Positions 17,743 to 26,375 of a DNA stretch of 64,000 nt are shown here, one piece after another. Both the position numbers and the translations under genes were made by a program. Each line of letters starts with the position of its first letter. Position 1 is the first letter of the stretch. The stretch lies in the NCBI GenBank assembly GCA_021819435.1, contig JAKARB010000004.1:62001-126000 (forward strand). Direction: 5' to 3'. The notes beneath the pieces are model-generated. The model had not been told where the DNA came from. It was given only the letters and a program-made list of their open reading frames with translations, and did no database searches. The DNA comes from Pseudomonadota bacterium. GTDB taxonomy: Bacteria > Pseudomonadota > Gammaproteobacteria > Burkholderiales > Burkholderiaceae_C.

Positions 17743-17775
17743 GCGCTTCCTCAACCCACCGTGCGCCTCCCCAAC

Positions 17776-18060
17776 ATGTCCAGCCACCCCGAACTCCAGA
17801 TCCAGCATCACCCTGACCAAGGGCGTTTCGAGGCCATCGTCGAAGGCCTGCGCTGCGAGCTCGATTACCGCCTCAGCCCGGGCGTCATGCACATCACCCA
17901 CACGGGCGTGCCGCAGCCGCTGGAAGGTCGCGGGATCGCAGCAGCGCTGGCCCAACAGGCCCTCAGCTGGGCCCGTGAGCAGCGCTTGAAGGTTGATCCA
18001 GTGTGCAGTTACGTGGCGGTGTACCTGCGCCGTCACCCCGAATGGCACGACCTGCGCTGA
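17776..18060 (+). CDS. Small GNAT-like N-acetyltransferase (YjdJ-type)
   Basis: Short acetyltransferase-like protein of 94 residues. The single conserved block HTGVPQPLEGRGIAAALAQQALSWAREQRLKVDPVCSYVAVYLRRHPEW matches the compact GNAT group (often annotated Gcn5-related), with the acetyl-CoA loop in EGRGIAAAL. Substrate unknown. ATG 17776 gives the natural N-terminus; GTG 17761 is in frame upstream. It follows the chromate genes by 33 bases and converges on the exosortase gene, 19 bases away. Confidence 0.82.
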   Translation: MSSHPELQIQHHPDQGRFEAIVEGLRCELDYRLSPGVMHITHTGVPQPLEGRGIAAALAQQALSWAREQRLKVDPVCSYVAVYLRRHPEWHDLR

Positions 18061-18079
18061 TGGCGTCGCCGCCAGCTCT

Positions 18080-19678
18080 TCAGGAACCGGTGGCCCGAGT
18101 GCCCGTCGTGCGTCGGCGCTGAGCGTCGTCCTGGGCGCGATCAAGCTCCCGCACGAATTCAGCCTGCAGGCGCCACGCCGCCTCGGCATCGGCTCCCAGC
18201 GAAGACACCCGCACCAGCAGGCCATCGTCGATGCCGCGCCCGCGCAGCCCTGCGGCGATCTGGTCGAGCTTGAATGCCGCCTCGTTGGCAACGACCTTGT
18301 CGCCCAGCAAGCGCCAGTAGGTGATGGGCTCCTGCCGCTCGGGCATGGTCGCCACCAAGCGGGTGACAGGCAACGCATGCCCCGGCAAGTCGATCTGGCC
18401 GGATTGCACGGCGCCCACTTCAAAGCCGCCGGCCTTGTAGCAAACCTCGGGCCGATGCACCTGCAGGCCAACCGACTGCTGCCGCCCATAGGCCACAGAC
18501 AGCATGATGCGTTCACCCGCCGGGTTCACGTACACGCGCTCCAGCACTTGGTCGTACATCTGGAAGCGCTTGGCCTGCTCGAACGCCGGCCGCACGAAGC
18601 CCACTGCCACCGGGTCCGGCTGCCACTCACCCACGTGCTGCGGGAACAAGGCTTCCAGCGGCACCAACGCACGGGCGTTGGCCTCCGGTGAAGCCTGAGG
18701 GCGCCCAACGTGCGCGATCCCAGCCGAGGTCAGCAACGCCACGAACAGCATGGCATGCCGCCAAGGTACGAGGCCCTCTGCAGCCAGGCCCTCTGCCACA
18801 CCCAGAGGCGACGCCACCGCTTCGGGCTTTGCGCCAGACGTTTTCCCGGGCTCATCCGGCCAGACCCAGCCCAGCACCCAATCGACACCCGCCATCAGCA
18901 TCAAAGCCAGCGCGAACAGCACGATGCCCGCGAACCCGTGGATGAACCCCTGCCCAGCCGCGTCACCGAAGTGATGAGTGACCAGCACCAAGATCATCAC
19001 CCGCAGCACGTTGGCCACGAAAGAAACCGGCACCGCCATGATCGCCAGCCAGATGGTCCGCCAGCGCGAGGTGTGCCCCGCCAGGTGGCTGTAGAGCAGG
19101 CCCATTGCTTCAAGGATGAACATCGAATGCAGGCCAGCGCAGGCCTCCGCCACCAGCAATTGATACTGGCCCACGGTCAGCACCACGCCGCTGCGCCCGA
19201 TCGGGTAGCCCACGCCGGAAAGGATGCTCACGGCGAGTGCGGAAACCGCCTCTTTCAAGGGCGCGGTAAGCATCAGCACCACGCCAAAAGGCAGGGGCAT
19301 CGCGAACAAGCAGAACAGCCATGCGAACCAAGTGCGGCGCAGGCCGCTCCAACCCCGCGCCAGCCAAGTCAGCAGCACCGCCAGCCACCACAGCGACAGC
19401 AGCTCGATGCGGATGAACTCCTGCGAACGGCCAAAAGCGTAAGCCAGGCAGCCCACACCCCAGGCCAGCCAGAACCAGAACGGCCAGGCCCCCTGGGGCG
19501 GCAGATCGGTGGGGCTGCGATGCCGCCACAGCAGCCAGCCGGCCACAGCCAGCAGCAGCAATTCATGGCCCTGGCTGAAGCCCGACCAGACACCGAAGAG
19601 GAAGTCACACAGCGAGGGCACGGCCAGACACAGCCACCCCAGCATCAAAGCCAGCAAGCCAGTGCCCCCCATCCGCAT
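18080..19678 (-). CDS. Exosortase fused to an EpsI domain (XrtB-like)
   Basis: Inner-membrane protease/transpeptidase that cleaves PEP-CTERM proteins at their sorting signal. It has 532 residues. The first 290 carry about eight membrane helices with the exosortase triad: Cys180 in EACAGLHSM, Arg226 in NVLRV and a His in HGFAG (247). From about residue 305 a periplasmic EpsI domain follows (SVAYGRQQSVGLQVHRPEVC), a partner linked to exopolysaccharide export. EpsI occurs both as a separate protein and as a C-terminal extension. EpsD and a PEP-CTERM gene precede it on the same strand, so substrate and enzyme sit side by side. The XrtB type is my best guess. Confidence 0.88.
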   Translation of the reverse strand: MRMGGTGLLALMLGWLCLAVPSLCDFLFGVWSGFSQGHELLLLAVAGWLLWRHRSPTDLPPQGAWPFWFWLAWGVGCLAYAFGRSQEFIRIELLSLWWLAVLLTWLARGWSGLRRTWFAWLFCLFAMPLPFGVVLMLTAPLKEAVSALAVSILSGVGYPIGRSGVVLTVGQYQLLVAEACAGLHSMFILEAMGLLYSHLAGHTSRWRTIWLAIMAVPVSFVANVLRVMILVLVTHHFGDAAGQGFIHGFAGIVLFALALMLMAGVDWVLGWVWPDEPGKTSGAKPEAVASPLGVAEGLAAEGLVPWRHAMLFVALLTSAGIAHVGRPQASPEANARALVPLEALFPQHVGEWQPDPVAVGFVRPAFEQAKRFQMYDQVLERVYVNPAGERIMLSVAYGRQQSVGLQVHRPEVCYKAGGFEVGAVQSGQIDLPGHALPVTRLVATMPERQEPITYWRLLGDKVVANEAAFKLDQIAAGLRGRGIDDGLLVRVSSLGADAEAAWRLQAEFVRELDRAQDDAQRRRTTGTRATGS

Positions 19679-19690
19679 GTTGGACGCCTG

Positions 19691-20605
19691 TCAGGGCTGA
19701 GACGCCGCTGAGGAGGCGGCCGAAGCGACTGAGGAAGCAGAGGAGGCCGACGAAGCCGCGATCGCCGGTTGCCGCCGCTCAATCTTGGCTTCATCGCGCA
19801 GCTTCTTCATGCCTTCCTGGATGGCCTGCTGCCGCGCCTGCCTGACCAGCGCGGCCTGGATGGCGGGCTTGGCCTGAGCGAGCAGCATTGGCGAATCTTC
19901 AGCACCGACGAGCGTCCAAACCACGACCGCCCCATTGCGCTGGGCGGCGAGCGAATGCCCCACAGACAACTTGGCCAGCTTGGGCAGCCAATCCAGGGGC
20001 ACGTTCTCAGCCGCCACCGAGAGTCGCTGGGACGCCTTGCGCAAACCCCTGGCGCTCAGGTGCAGGTTCAGCGCCTCGGAACCAGCCAGCGTCGGCAAAT
20101 CGCGAAGCAAAGCATCCGCCTCGTCCTGTGAGCCGGGCCGAACCACGGTCTCCTCCAACTGGTAGATCTTGCGCTGGACGAACAACTCCGGGTGCTCGTC
20201 GTAATAGCTGTTGATCGCCGCCGTGTCGGGCAGGCGAGCCTTGTCTGCGAGTTGATCTTGGTAAGCGCGGGCAAGCACCTCACGCTGGGCCAGCGCCAAG
20301 GACTGGATCACTTGAGGCTGCTTGTCGAGGCCTGCTTTCGCGGCGGCCTGAGCGGCCAGCTCCTGCTCGATCAAGGCATCAAGGGCCTTGTCGGCGGCTT
20401 TCTCGCCCCACTGGGCCGCAACCCCGGGCTGCACACGCAGCAAGGCCTGCACCTGGTGAACGGAAATCTCGCCCTTGTTAACCTGAGCCGCGATCTGCGA
20501 ATCGCCCGCGCCAGAGGCGCTGCCGCCTCGGCCACAGCCAGCCACGACCAGCAACACAGCCAGGCTCACGCACCGGACCAACCACCTCTCACGCCATCGC
20601 ACCAT
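19691..20605 (-). CDS. epsD: EpsD-family peptidyl-prolyl isomerase lipoprotein
   Basis: Lipoprotein relative of SurA/PrsA found in exopolysaccharide and exosortase loci, thought to help fold exported proteins. It has 304 residues: a signal peptide with lipobox VAGC (Cys24), a helical chaperone-like region (SVHQVQALLRVQPG to YQDQLADKARLPDTAAINSYYDEHPELF), and a parvulin-like part that is short and divergent, so isomerase activity is doubtful. The C-terminus is a run of Ala and Ser. It lies 12 bases upstream of the exosortase gene and 129 bases downstream of the PEP-CTERM gene, with a terminator in between. Confidence 0.85.
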   Translation of the reverse strand: MVRWRERWLVRCVSLAVLLVVAGCGRGGSASGAGDSQIAAQVNKGEISVHQVQALLRVQPGVAAQWGEKAADKALDALIEQELAAQAAAKAGLDKQPQVIQSLALAQREVLARAYQDQLADKARLPDTAAINSYYDEHPELFVQRKIYQLEETVVRPGSQDEADALLRDLPTLAGSEALNLHLSARGLRKASQRLSVAAENVPLDWLPKLAKLSVGHSLAAQRNGAVVVWTLVGAEDSPMLLAQAKPAIQAALVRQARQQAIQEGMKKLRDEAKIERRQPAIAASSASSASSVASAASSAASQP

Positions 20606-20690
20606 GTGCTTCCACCTCGTTGCCTTGACAGTTCGTCATCTTGTCACATGGTGAATGCTGGCGACTGGAATCGCATCGCCGAGATCCAAC

Positions 20691-20712
20691 GAAAACGGGC
20701 CCGAAGGCCCGT
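20691..20712 (-). terminator. Terminator after the PEP-CTERM gene
   Basis: On the minus strand ACGGGCC and GGCCCGT pair around TTCG and are followed by TTTTCGTTG. It separates the PEP-CTERM gene from epsD and the exosortase gene, which therefore probably have their own promoter or depend on read-through. Confidence 0.8.
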
Positions 20713-20734
20713 CTCATCTTTGGTTAGCCAGAAA

Positions 20735-21292
20735 TCAGGCTTGCTTGCGGCGGCGAAGCATCAGGCCCACACCAGCCAAACCCACCAGGGTCATGGCGAC
20801 GTCAGAGGCTTCAGGAGCAGGAGACGCCACGGCGGTGGTGGAAATCTGGCCCGAATAAGAAGCGGTGTCCAACAAACCGGCACCCAGGCTCACGTGTCCA
20901 TTGACGGCCAGCGAGTAGGTGCCAGCGGTCAAGCCATCGAAGGTGAACGTGTTGTAAACGGGGACGTACAGGTCGTAGTCCAGCACGGTGGTCGGGTTGA
21001 CGGTGGTGCCCTTGTAGAGGATCAGGCTGGTGATGTCCACGTCACGGAAGTCGATGAAAGCCTTGAACGTGCTCGAATCGTCCGTGTAGCCACCCACCGA
21101 ACCGCTGCCGGCGATGGAGAACGTGTACACATCGCTGAAGTCTAGCGACTTGTTGAAGGTGTTGCCGAAGTTCGTGGGGGTGGCCGACAACTGGCCGAGG
21201 TTCGTGGTGGTGGTTGCCACCTGGGCGTAAGCCGAAGCCGCCAGGACGGTGGATGCCACGACGCCACCAAGGAACTTTTGCAGACCGTTCAT
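20735..21292 (-). CDS. Secreted PEP-CTERM-like protein with a PEAS sorting signal
   Basis: Exported protein of 185 residues, probable substrate of the adjacent exosortase. A signal peptide ends at SAYA (about residue 23). The mature part is rich in Thr, Ser, Gly and Asp, with the segment LDFSDVYTFSIAGSGSVGGY reminiscent of the FxDxF PEP-CTERM family. The C-terminus has the full sorting layout: a motif, a membrane helix (VAMTLVGLAGVGLML) and the basic tail RRRKQA. The motif reads PEASD instead of PEP. The ribosome site GGGAGACGAAG precedes ATG 21292. It may be a surface or matrix component, but its function is unknown. Confidence 0.85.
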   Translation of the reverse strand: MNGLQKFLGGVVASTVLAASAYAQVATTTTNLGQLSATPTNFGNTFNKSLDFSDVYTFSIAGSGSVGGYTDDSSTFKAFIDFRDVDITSLILYKGTTVNPTTVLDYDLYVPVYNTFTFDGLTAGTYSLAVNGHVSLGAGLLDTASYSGQISTTAVASPAPEASDVAMTLVGLAGVGLMLRRRKQA

Positions 21293-21405
21293 TCTTCGTC
21301 TCCCGAGGGGAACTGTTGATGGGCTGAACGATATCGGGAAATGTTTCCGATTGTTATCCCCCGTTCGTGTGGCATCGTCCATGAAGCCCCCTGCCCAAGG
21401 CCCCT

Positions 21406-22782
21406 TCATTTCACTTGCCGCAAACATAGCACGATGGCCGCAGCCATTCGGGATGCAGCACCCTGGTGGGTGGCGGCGAAAGTCAAAGCAGCCTCCCGCG
21501 CATGGGGGAGGCGTCCATCTTGCAGAGCCAGCGATGCGAGCTGACATGCATCATCGAACGCTCCGACACGCCACGCAGCCCCGGCAGCAAGACATTGCTC
21601 GGCGGCCTCGGCGAAGTTGAAGGTGGAGGGCCCGACGATCAGCGGACAACCGCAGGCCGCCGCTTCGATGAGGTTTTGCCCACCCAGCGGCGCGAAGCTG
21701 CCACCCAGCATCCCGATGTCGGCGCAAGCGTAATAGGCGGGCATCTCACCCATGCTGTCACCCAGCCAGACATCGGCCGACCGGGCTTCGTCATTCAGAA
21801 CCCCCTGGGCGCCCCAGGTGCTGCGACGCGACACCCGCCAGCCCATGGCGTGGATGGCGGCCGCCACCTCGTCAAAACGCTGCGGATGGCGAGGCACGAT
21901 CAAGAGTTGAGGCGCCTCGCCAGCAGGCAGGCGGGCGATCAGTTCACGCCAAGCCGCCAGCAGCAGCGTCTCTTCGCCCTCGCGGGTGCTCGCCGCCAGC
22001 ACGATCGGCCGGCCTGCAGCTTCACGCCAGGCTCGCCCGAGCGCCAGCAGCGCGGGCGGCGGGGTCATGTCGAACTTGACGTTGCCCATCACCTCCACGG
22101 GCTCTGCCTCCATGCGGCGCAGGCGAGCAGCGTCGGCCTCGGTCTGCGCCAAGGTCAGGCTCAGCGCGGCGGCGGCGGGCTTCAGCAGCGCGGCAAAACG
22201 CTCGCCCTGCCTCAGGCTCTTGTCGCTCAGGCGCGCGTTGGCCAACACCATGGGGACGCCCCGGCCAGCGGCTTCCCGCATCAGGTTGGGCCAGACCTCG
22301 GTTTCCATCAGCACCCCGATGTCGGGCCTGAAATGCGCCAGGAAGCGCCGCACCGCCCCAGGTGTGTCGAAGGGCAACCAAGCCTGCGCATCAGCCGGGG
22401 TCATCAGGGCGAGGCCGGCTTCCCGGCCGGTGGCCGTGGTGTGCGTCAGCAGCAGGCGCATGCCAGGCAAGCTGGCCCGGAGCGCCTGCACCAAGGGCAC
22501 GGCGGCGCGCGTCTCACCCAGCGAAACAGCGTGCAGCCAGACCACCGGCGCCTGCGCGTTGGGACGCCAGGCAGGACCTGAGTGCCAGCCGAGCCGCTGA
22601 GGCCAGAAACGGCGATAGCCTGGCTCCACCCGGCCGCGCGACCAGACACGCAACAGGTAGGCCGGCGTGGCCAGACGCAGCAGGAGCGAATAAAGCTGGC
22701 CAGCCAGCCAGGCGCGCAGCGGTGACGAGGGAGAAGACAAGGGAACGATCAAGGCGCTGGGGCGCGCTCGGTGGACGATCAC
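21406..22782 (-). CDS. waaA: 3-deoxy-D-manno-octulosonic-acid (Kdo) transferase
   Basis: Inner-membrane glycosyltransferase that adds Kdo from CMP-Kdo to lipid IVA in lipopolysaccharide synthesis. About 450 residues, the family's normal size. An N-terminal membrane anchor (LYSLLLRLATPAYLLRVW) is followed by the acceptor-binding domain with WLHAVSLGET, containing the conserved Glu, then LLTHTTATGREAG, and later the nucleotide-sugar part (NVKFDMTP, LLAASTREGEE, MLGGSFAPLGGQNLIEAAACG). No ATG lies in the right place; GTG 22782 and TTG 22752 are the candidates and neither has a ribosome site, so the start is uncertain. Gene follows manB on the same strand. Confidence 0.9.
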   Translation of the reverse strand: MIVHRARPSALIVPLSSPSSPLRAWLAGQLYSLLLRLATPAYLLRVWSRGRVEPGYRRFWPQRLGWHSGPAWRPNAQAPVVWLHAVSLGETRAAVPLVQALRASLPGMRLLLTHTTATGREAGLALMTPADAQAWLPFDTPGAVRRFLAHFRPDIGVLMETEVWPNLMREAAGRGVPMVLANARLSDKSLRQGERFAALLKPAAAALSLTLAQTEADAARLRRMEAEPVEVMGNVKFDMTPPPALLALGRAWREAAGRPIVLAASTREGEETLLLAAWRELIARLPAGEAPQLLIVPRHPQRFDEVAAAIHAMGWRVSRRSTWGAQGVLNDEARSADVWLGDSMGEMPAYYACADIGMLGGSFAPLGGQNLIEAAACGCPLIVGPSTFNFAEAAEQCLAAGAAWRVGAFDDACQLASLALQDGRLPHAREAALTFAATHQGAASRMAAAIVLCLRQVK

Positions 22783-22870
22783 AGGCGCAAGGCCCGGCAA
22801 GGCCGCGATCGTAGCCGAGCCGGCGCGGCTTGCGCGCCCTCCTGTGCACCGCGCCGCGCAAAGCGGGGCG

Positions 22871-24259
22871 TCAGTGCGCCGAGGCGCCAACGTGCGCGTC
22901 GGGCTTGACCGCCAGGATCGCCGCCATGAAATGCGCCTGGATGCGCTCCAGCGCGGCGGGCGTCTGGCCCTCGAAGCGCAGCACCAGCACCGGCGTGGTG
23001 TTGGAGGCACGCACCAGGCCGAAGCCGTCGTCGTAATCGGCGCGCAGGCCGTCGATGGTGGTCAGTTGCGCGCCCTCGAACTTGGCGGTCTGGCGCAGCT
23101 TCTCGATGACAGCGTGGTGCTCGCCCTCGGCGCAAGGGACGTTGAGCTCGGGCGTGCTGTGACTCGTGGGCAGCGCGTTGAGCACCGTGCTCGGGTCAGG
23201 CACCTTCGAGAGGATCTCGAGCAGCCGCGCCGCTGTGTAGGTGGCATCGTCGAAACCGTACCAGCGCTCGGCGAAGAAAATGTGGCCGCTCATCTCGCCC
23301 GCAAACGGTGCGCCAGTTTCCTTGAGCTTGGCCTTCACGAGCGAGTGGCCCGTTTTGTACATCACCGGCTCGCCACCGGCCGCGCGCACGGCCAGCGCCA
23401 GTTGTTGGCTGCACTTCACGTCGTAGATGATCTTGCCGCCGGGCACGCGTGTGAGGATGTCGCGGGCGAACAGCATGATCTGGCGGTCGGGGAAGATGTT
23501 GTTGCCTTCCTTGGTGACCACGCCCAAGCGGTCGCCGTCACCGTCGAAGGCAAGGCCCAGGTCGGCGCCCTGCTCTTTCACGGCCTTGATGAGGTCTTGC
23601 AGGTTCTCCGGCTTGGACGGATCAGGGTGGTGGTTGGGGAAGTCGCCATCGACCTCGGAGTACAGCTCGGTGACCTCGCAACCCAGCGCGCGCAGGATGC
23701 CCGGCGCCGACGCACCCGGGATGCCGTTGCCAGAGTCGACCACGATCTTCAGCGGACGGGCCAGCTTGGCGTCGCCCACGATGCGCTGCGTGTACTCGGG
23801 CAGCACATCCAGGGTGCTCAGCTCGCCCTGACCTTGTGCATAGTCTTCTGCCTCGATGCGCTGGCGCAGGCCTTGGATGTCGTCACCATAGATGGCGCGG
23901 CCCGCCAGCACCATCTTGAAGCCGTTGTAGTCCTTCGGGTTGTGGCTGCCGGTCACCTGGATGCCGCTGTGGCAGCCCTGGTCGGCGCGGGTGGCGGCCA
24001 CGTAGTACAGCATGGGCGTGGTGACGGCCCCCAGGTCGATCACGTTGATGCCGGTGCTGCGCAGGCCCTTGATCAGCGCGCCGCTGAGCGAAGGCCCCGA
24101 GAGGCGACCGTCACGCCCGATGGCCACGGCCTTCTCGCCAAGCTTGAGTGCCTCGGTGCCGAAGGCGCGGCCCAGGTGTTCGGCCACGGCTTCGTTCAAG
24201 GTCTGCCCGACGATGCCTCGGATGTCATAGGCCTTGAAGATGGAAGCGGCGACTTGCAT
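22871..24259 (-). CDS. manB: Phosphomannomutase/phosphoglucomutase
   Basis: Cytoplasmic alpha-D-phosphohexomutase that converts the 6-phosphates and 1-phosphates of mannose and glucose, feeding GDP-mannose, LPS and exopolysaccharide. It has 462 residues with the four family landmarks: FKAYDIRG near the start, the phosphoserine loop TGSHNPKDYNG, the metal loop DGDGDRLG, and the sugar-specificity loop GEMSGH. It resembles Pseudomonas AlgC. ATG 24259 follows a GGATC-type site and matches the family start. It lies next to waaA and the exosortase genes in a cell-surface neighbourhood. Confidence 0.94.
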   Translation of the reverse strand: MQVAASIFKAYDIRGIVGQTLNEAVAEHLGRAFGTEALKLGEKAVAIGRDGRLSGPSLSGALIKGLRSTGINVIDLGAVTTPMLYYVAATRADQGCHSGIQVTGSHNPKDYNGFKMVLAGRAIYGDDIQGLRQRIEAEDYAQGQGELSTLDVLPEYTQRIVGDAKLARPLKIVVDSGNGIPGASAPGILRALGCEVTELYSEVDGDFPNHHPDPSKPENLQDLIKAVKEQGADLGLAFDGDGDRLGVVTKEGNNIFPDRQIMLFARDILTRVPGGKIIYDVKCSQQLALAVRAAGGEPVMYKTGHSLVKAKLKETGAPFAGEMSGHIFFAERWYGFDDATYTAARLLEILSKVPDPSTVLNALPTSHSTPELNVPCAEGEHHAVIEKLRQTAKFEGAQLTTIDGLRADYDDGFGLVRASNTTPVLVLRFEGQTPAALERIQAHFMAAILAVKPDAHVGASAH

Positions 24260-24424
24260 GGTGATCCTTTTTGTCTGGATGAGGTTTGGCTGATGTCGGG
24301 CGGCATCGTGTGGCGCCCCTCCCGGTTCAGGCATTGTAGGGAGCAAGACAGGGGCCACATGCGGCACACGCCCCGAGGATGCAGGGGGCGTGTGACAGTT
24401 GGTGAGCCCCGTATCATCGGGCAG

Positions 24425-25348
24425 ATGAAACCGCGCGACATGCTCACCCTCATCGCCTTGGCCGCTGTGTGGGGGGCATCCTTCCTGTTCCTGCGGGTGG
24501 CCGCGCCCGTGGTCGGGCCGGTGGGGGTCGCAGCCGCGCGGGTCAGTTTGGCTGCCGTGCTGCTGGGTTTGGCATTGCTCGCCACGCGCCAAGCAGTGCC
24601 CTCGCGGCACAGTTGGCCGGACCTGATGGTCTCTGCATTGCTATCTTGCGTGCTGCCCGCGTTGTGCCTCGGCCAGGCTGCGTTGTCACTGCCTGCGGGC
24701 ATGATGTCCATCCTCAATGCCACCACACCCTTGTGGGGCGTGATGGTGGGCTGGATCTGGTCTCGGCAGGCGCCGTCCCGCGTAGTGGTGGGCGGCATGC
24801 TGGCCGGCCTGCTCGGGGTCGGCATCCTGACCGGGCCAGGGCACATCGCTTACACGCCGACCAGCGCCGGAGGCAGTGGGGTCGGTCCGGTGCTGCTGAT
24901 CTTGGTGGCCACCCTCTCTTATGCCATCTCGGTGCACCACGCCCGTCGGCGCCTGCAACACCTCAGCCCGCTGGCACTGTGCGCTGGCACCATGGTGCTG
25001 GCCTCGGCCTGCCTGCTGGGTCCGGCGTGGTTCATCGGTCCAGCGGGCTTGCCTTCGGGCCACTGGTCGGACGTGCCCGCCGCAGCCTGGGGCGCCATGT
25101 TCGCTTTGGGCGCCGTGTGCACGGCGTTGGCCTACACGGTGTTCTTCCAGTTGATCCAACGGCTGGGCCCGACACCGGCGCTCACCGTCACGTTCCTCAT
25201 CCCGGTGTTCGGCATGCTCTGGGGTGCGCTCTTCCTGAGCGAAACCATCACCCCGCCGATGTTGCTGGGCACCGCCATCATCGCCTGGGGAACCTGGCAG
25301 TCTGCACGCGCCCCCGCGTCGCCCCCCGCTGTGCATCAGGTCACCTGA
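24425..25348 (+). CDS. EamA-family (DMT) transporter
   Basis: Inner-membrane exporter of the drug/metabolite superfamily, 307 residues with about ten helices arranged as two repeats of the EamA domain. The first repeat opens with LIALAAVWGASFLFLRVAAP; the second includes ALAYTVFFQLIQRLGPTPALTVTFLIPVFGMLWGALFLSE, the classic end of the family. The substrate (amino acids, metabolites or drugs) cannot be read from sequence. ATG 24425 is the natural start. Divergent from manB, and followed 45 bases later by the MaoC gene. Confidence 0.9.
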   Translation: MKPRDMLTLIALAAVWGASFLFLRVAAPVVGPVGVAAARVSLAAVLLGLALLATRQAVPSRHSWPDLMVSALLSCVLPALCLGQAALSLPAGMMSILNATTPLWGVMVGWIWSRQAPSRVVVGGMLAGLLGVGILTGPGHIAYTPTSAGGSGVGPVLLILVATLSYAISVHHARRRLQHLSPLALCAGTMVLASACLLGPAWFIGPAGLPSGHWSDVPAAAWGAMFALGAVCTALAYTVFFQLIQRLGPTPALTVTFLIPVFGMLWGALFLSETITPPMLLGTAIIAWGTWQSARAPASPPAVHQVT

Positions 25349-25393
25349 CCTCACAGCCAAAAACCCTGTTGAGCCTGTCTCGGAGTGACCGAC

Positions 25394-25882
25394 ATGGACC
25401 ATGACAAACAACCCGCCATCCGCTGGCATTGGGAAGACATCCAAGAGGGCCTGATCCTGACCTTCGGCCCCAAACAGGTCGAGCGCGACGAGGTCGTCCG
25501 CTTCGCCGCCGAGTTCGACCCTCAGCCCTTTCACCTGAGCGAGGAGGCCGGCAAGGCCTCGCTGTTCGGCGGCCTGGCTGCCAGCGGCTGGCACACGGCG
25601 GGGATGGTCATGCGCCTGATGTGCGATGGGTTCCTGCTGCAATCCAGCAGCCTGGGCTCGCCCGGCCTCGACAGCCTGCGCTGGCTCAAACCCGTGCTGG
25701 TGGGTGACGAGCTGCGTGCGCGCATGACGGTGCTGGCCAAACGCCCGATGAAAAGCAAGCCGCATGTCGGCCTGGTGCAAACGCGCTGGGAAGCGCTGAA
25801 TCAACGCGACGAAGTTGTGATGACGATCGAGAGCTGGGCGATGTTTGGGCGCCGCAGCCCCGAGGCTGCCTCAGGAGGTTAA
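25394..25882 (+). CDS. MaoC-family dehydratase (hotdog fold)
   Basis: Single-hotdog protein of 162 residues related to (R)-specific enoyl-CoA hydratases. The catalytic-type segment is FAAEFDPQPFHLSEEAGKASLFGGLAASGWHTAGM (about residues 37-71), with the Asp and His of the hydratase motif. Such proteins hydrate enoyl-CoA in fatty acid or polyhydroxyalkanoate pathways; the exact substrate is unknown. A GGAG ribosome site at 25382-25385 supports ATG 25394 over the overlapping GTG 25385. Confidence 0.88.
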   Translation: MDHDKQPAIRWHWEDIQEGLILTFGPKQVERDEVVRFAAEFDPQPFHLSEEAGKASLFGGLAASGWHTAGMVMRLMCDGFLLQSSSLGSPGLDSLRWLKPVLVGDELRARMTVLAKRPMKSKPHVGLVQTRWEALNQRDEVVMTIESWAMFGRRSPEAASGG

Positions 25883-25953
25883 GCGGCATCAGAGGCAGAC
25901 ACCATGCCTCGCCGATCGCAATGAACACCCTGCACACGCGCAGGGGGCACGCC

Positions 25954-25971
25954 CCTTGCCACTCGGCAAGG
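25954..25971 (+). promoter_or_regulatory. MerR-type operator-like dyad upstream of the Cys-rich copper protein
   Basis: CCTTGCC-ACTC-GGCAAGG is a perfect 7+7 inverted repeat 41 bases before the start of the next gene. It resembles the CueR/HmrR copper boxes (ACCTTGCC...GGCAAGGT), although those usually have a longer centre. No T-run follows, so it is not a terminator. No MerR-family gene lies in the window. Inference. Confidence 0.4.
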
Positions 25972-26012
25972 TCCGGCTTCCGTTACCCCAACCGCGTCCG
26001 CAGAGGTGCATC

Positions 26013-26345
26013 ATGAAACCATCCAAACAAGAAGCTTGCTTGCAAGCCTGCCAGCAATGCGCCGCCGCGTGCGACCATTGCGCGACTGCCTGTCTGAGAG
26101 AGCCTAACGTTCAGAAGATGGCGCGCTGCATCGCGCTGGACTTGGACTGCGCCGACTCGTGCCGGCTGGCCGCCGCACTGATGGCACGCGACAGCAGCCA
26201 CGCGCCAGCGTTCTGCCACTTTTGTGCCGAGGTGTGCGAAGCCTGCGGCGCAGAGTGCGCTCAACATGCCCATGAGCACTGCCAAGCATGCGCAAAAGCA
26301 TGCCGGGAATGCGCACGTGCCTGCCGGGAGATGGCATCGACATGA
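26013..26345 (+). CDS. Four-helix-bundle copper-binding protein (DUF326/Csp-like)
   Basis: Cysteine-rich protein of 110 residues with 19 cysteines by my count, mostly spaced CxxC or CxxxC along predicted helices (CLQACQQCAAACDHC, then CHFCAEVCEACGAEC, then CQACAKACRECARAC). This is the pattern of Csp copper-storage proteins, where Cys residues line a helical bundle and bind many Cu(I) ions. There is no signal peptide, so it would be the cytosolic type (Csp3-like). A ribosome site AGAGG precedes ATG. An operator-like dyad lies just upstream. Metal identity is inferred from the family. Confidence 0.88.
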   Translation: MKPSKQEACLQACQQCAAACDHCATACLREPNVQKMARCIALDLDCADSCRLAAALMARDSSHAPAFCHFCAEVCEACGAECAQHAHEHCQACAKACRECARACREMAST

Positions 26346-26375
26346 GGAACGGAAAAGCCAAATGAAAGCACAAAG

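Noticed and set aside
22844..24424. Long plus-strand extension upstream of the EamA gene
   Set aside because: The part before ATG 24425 is antisense to manB; family similarity begins only at 24425.
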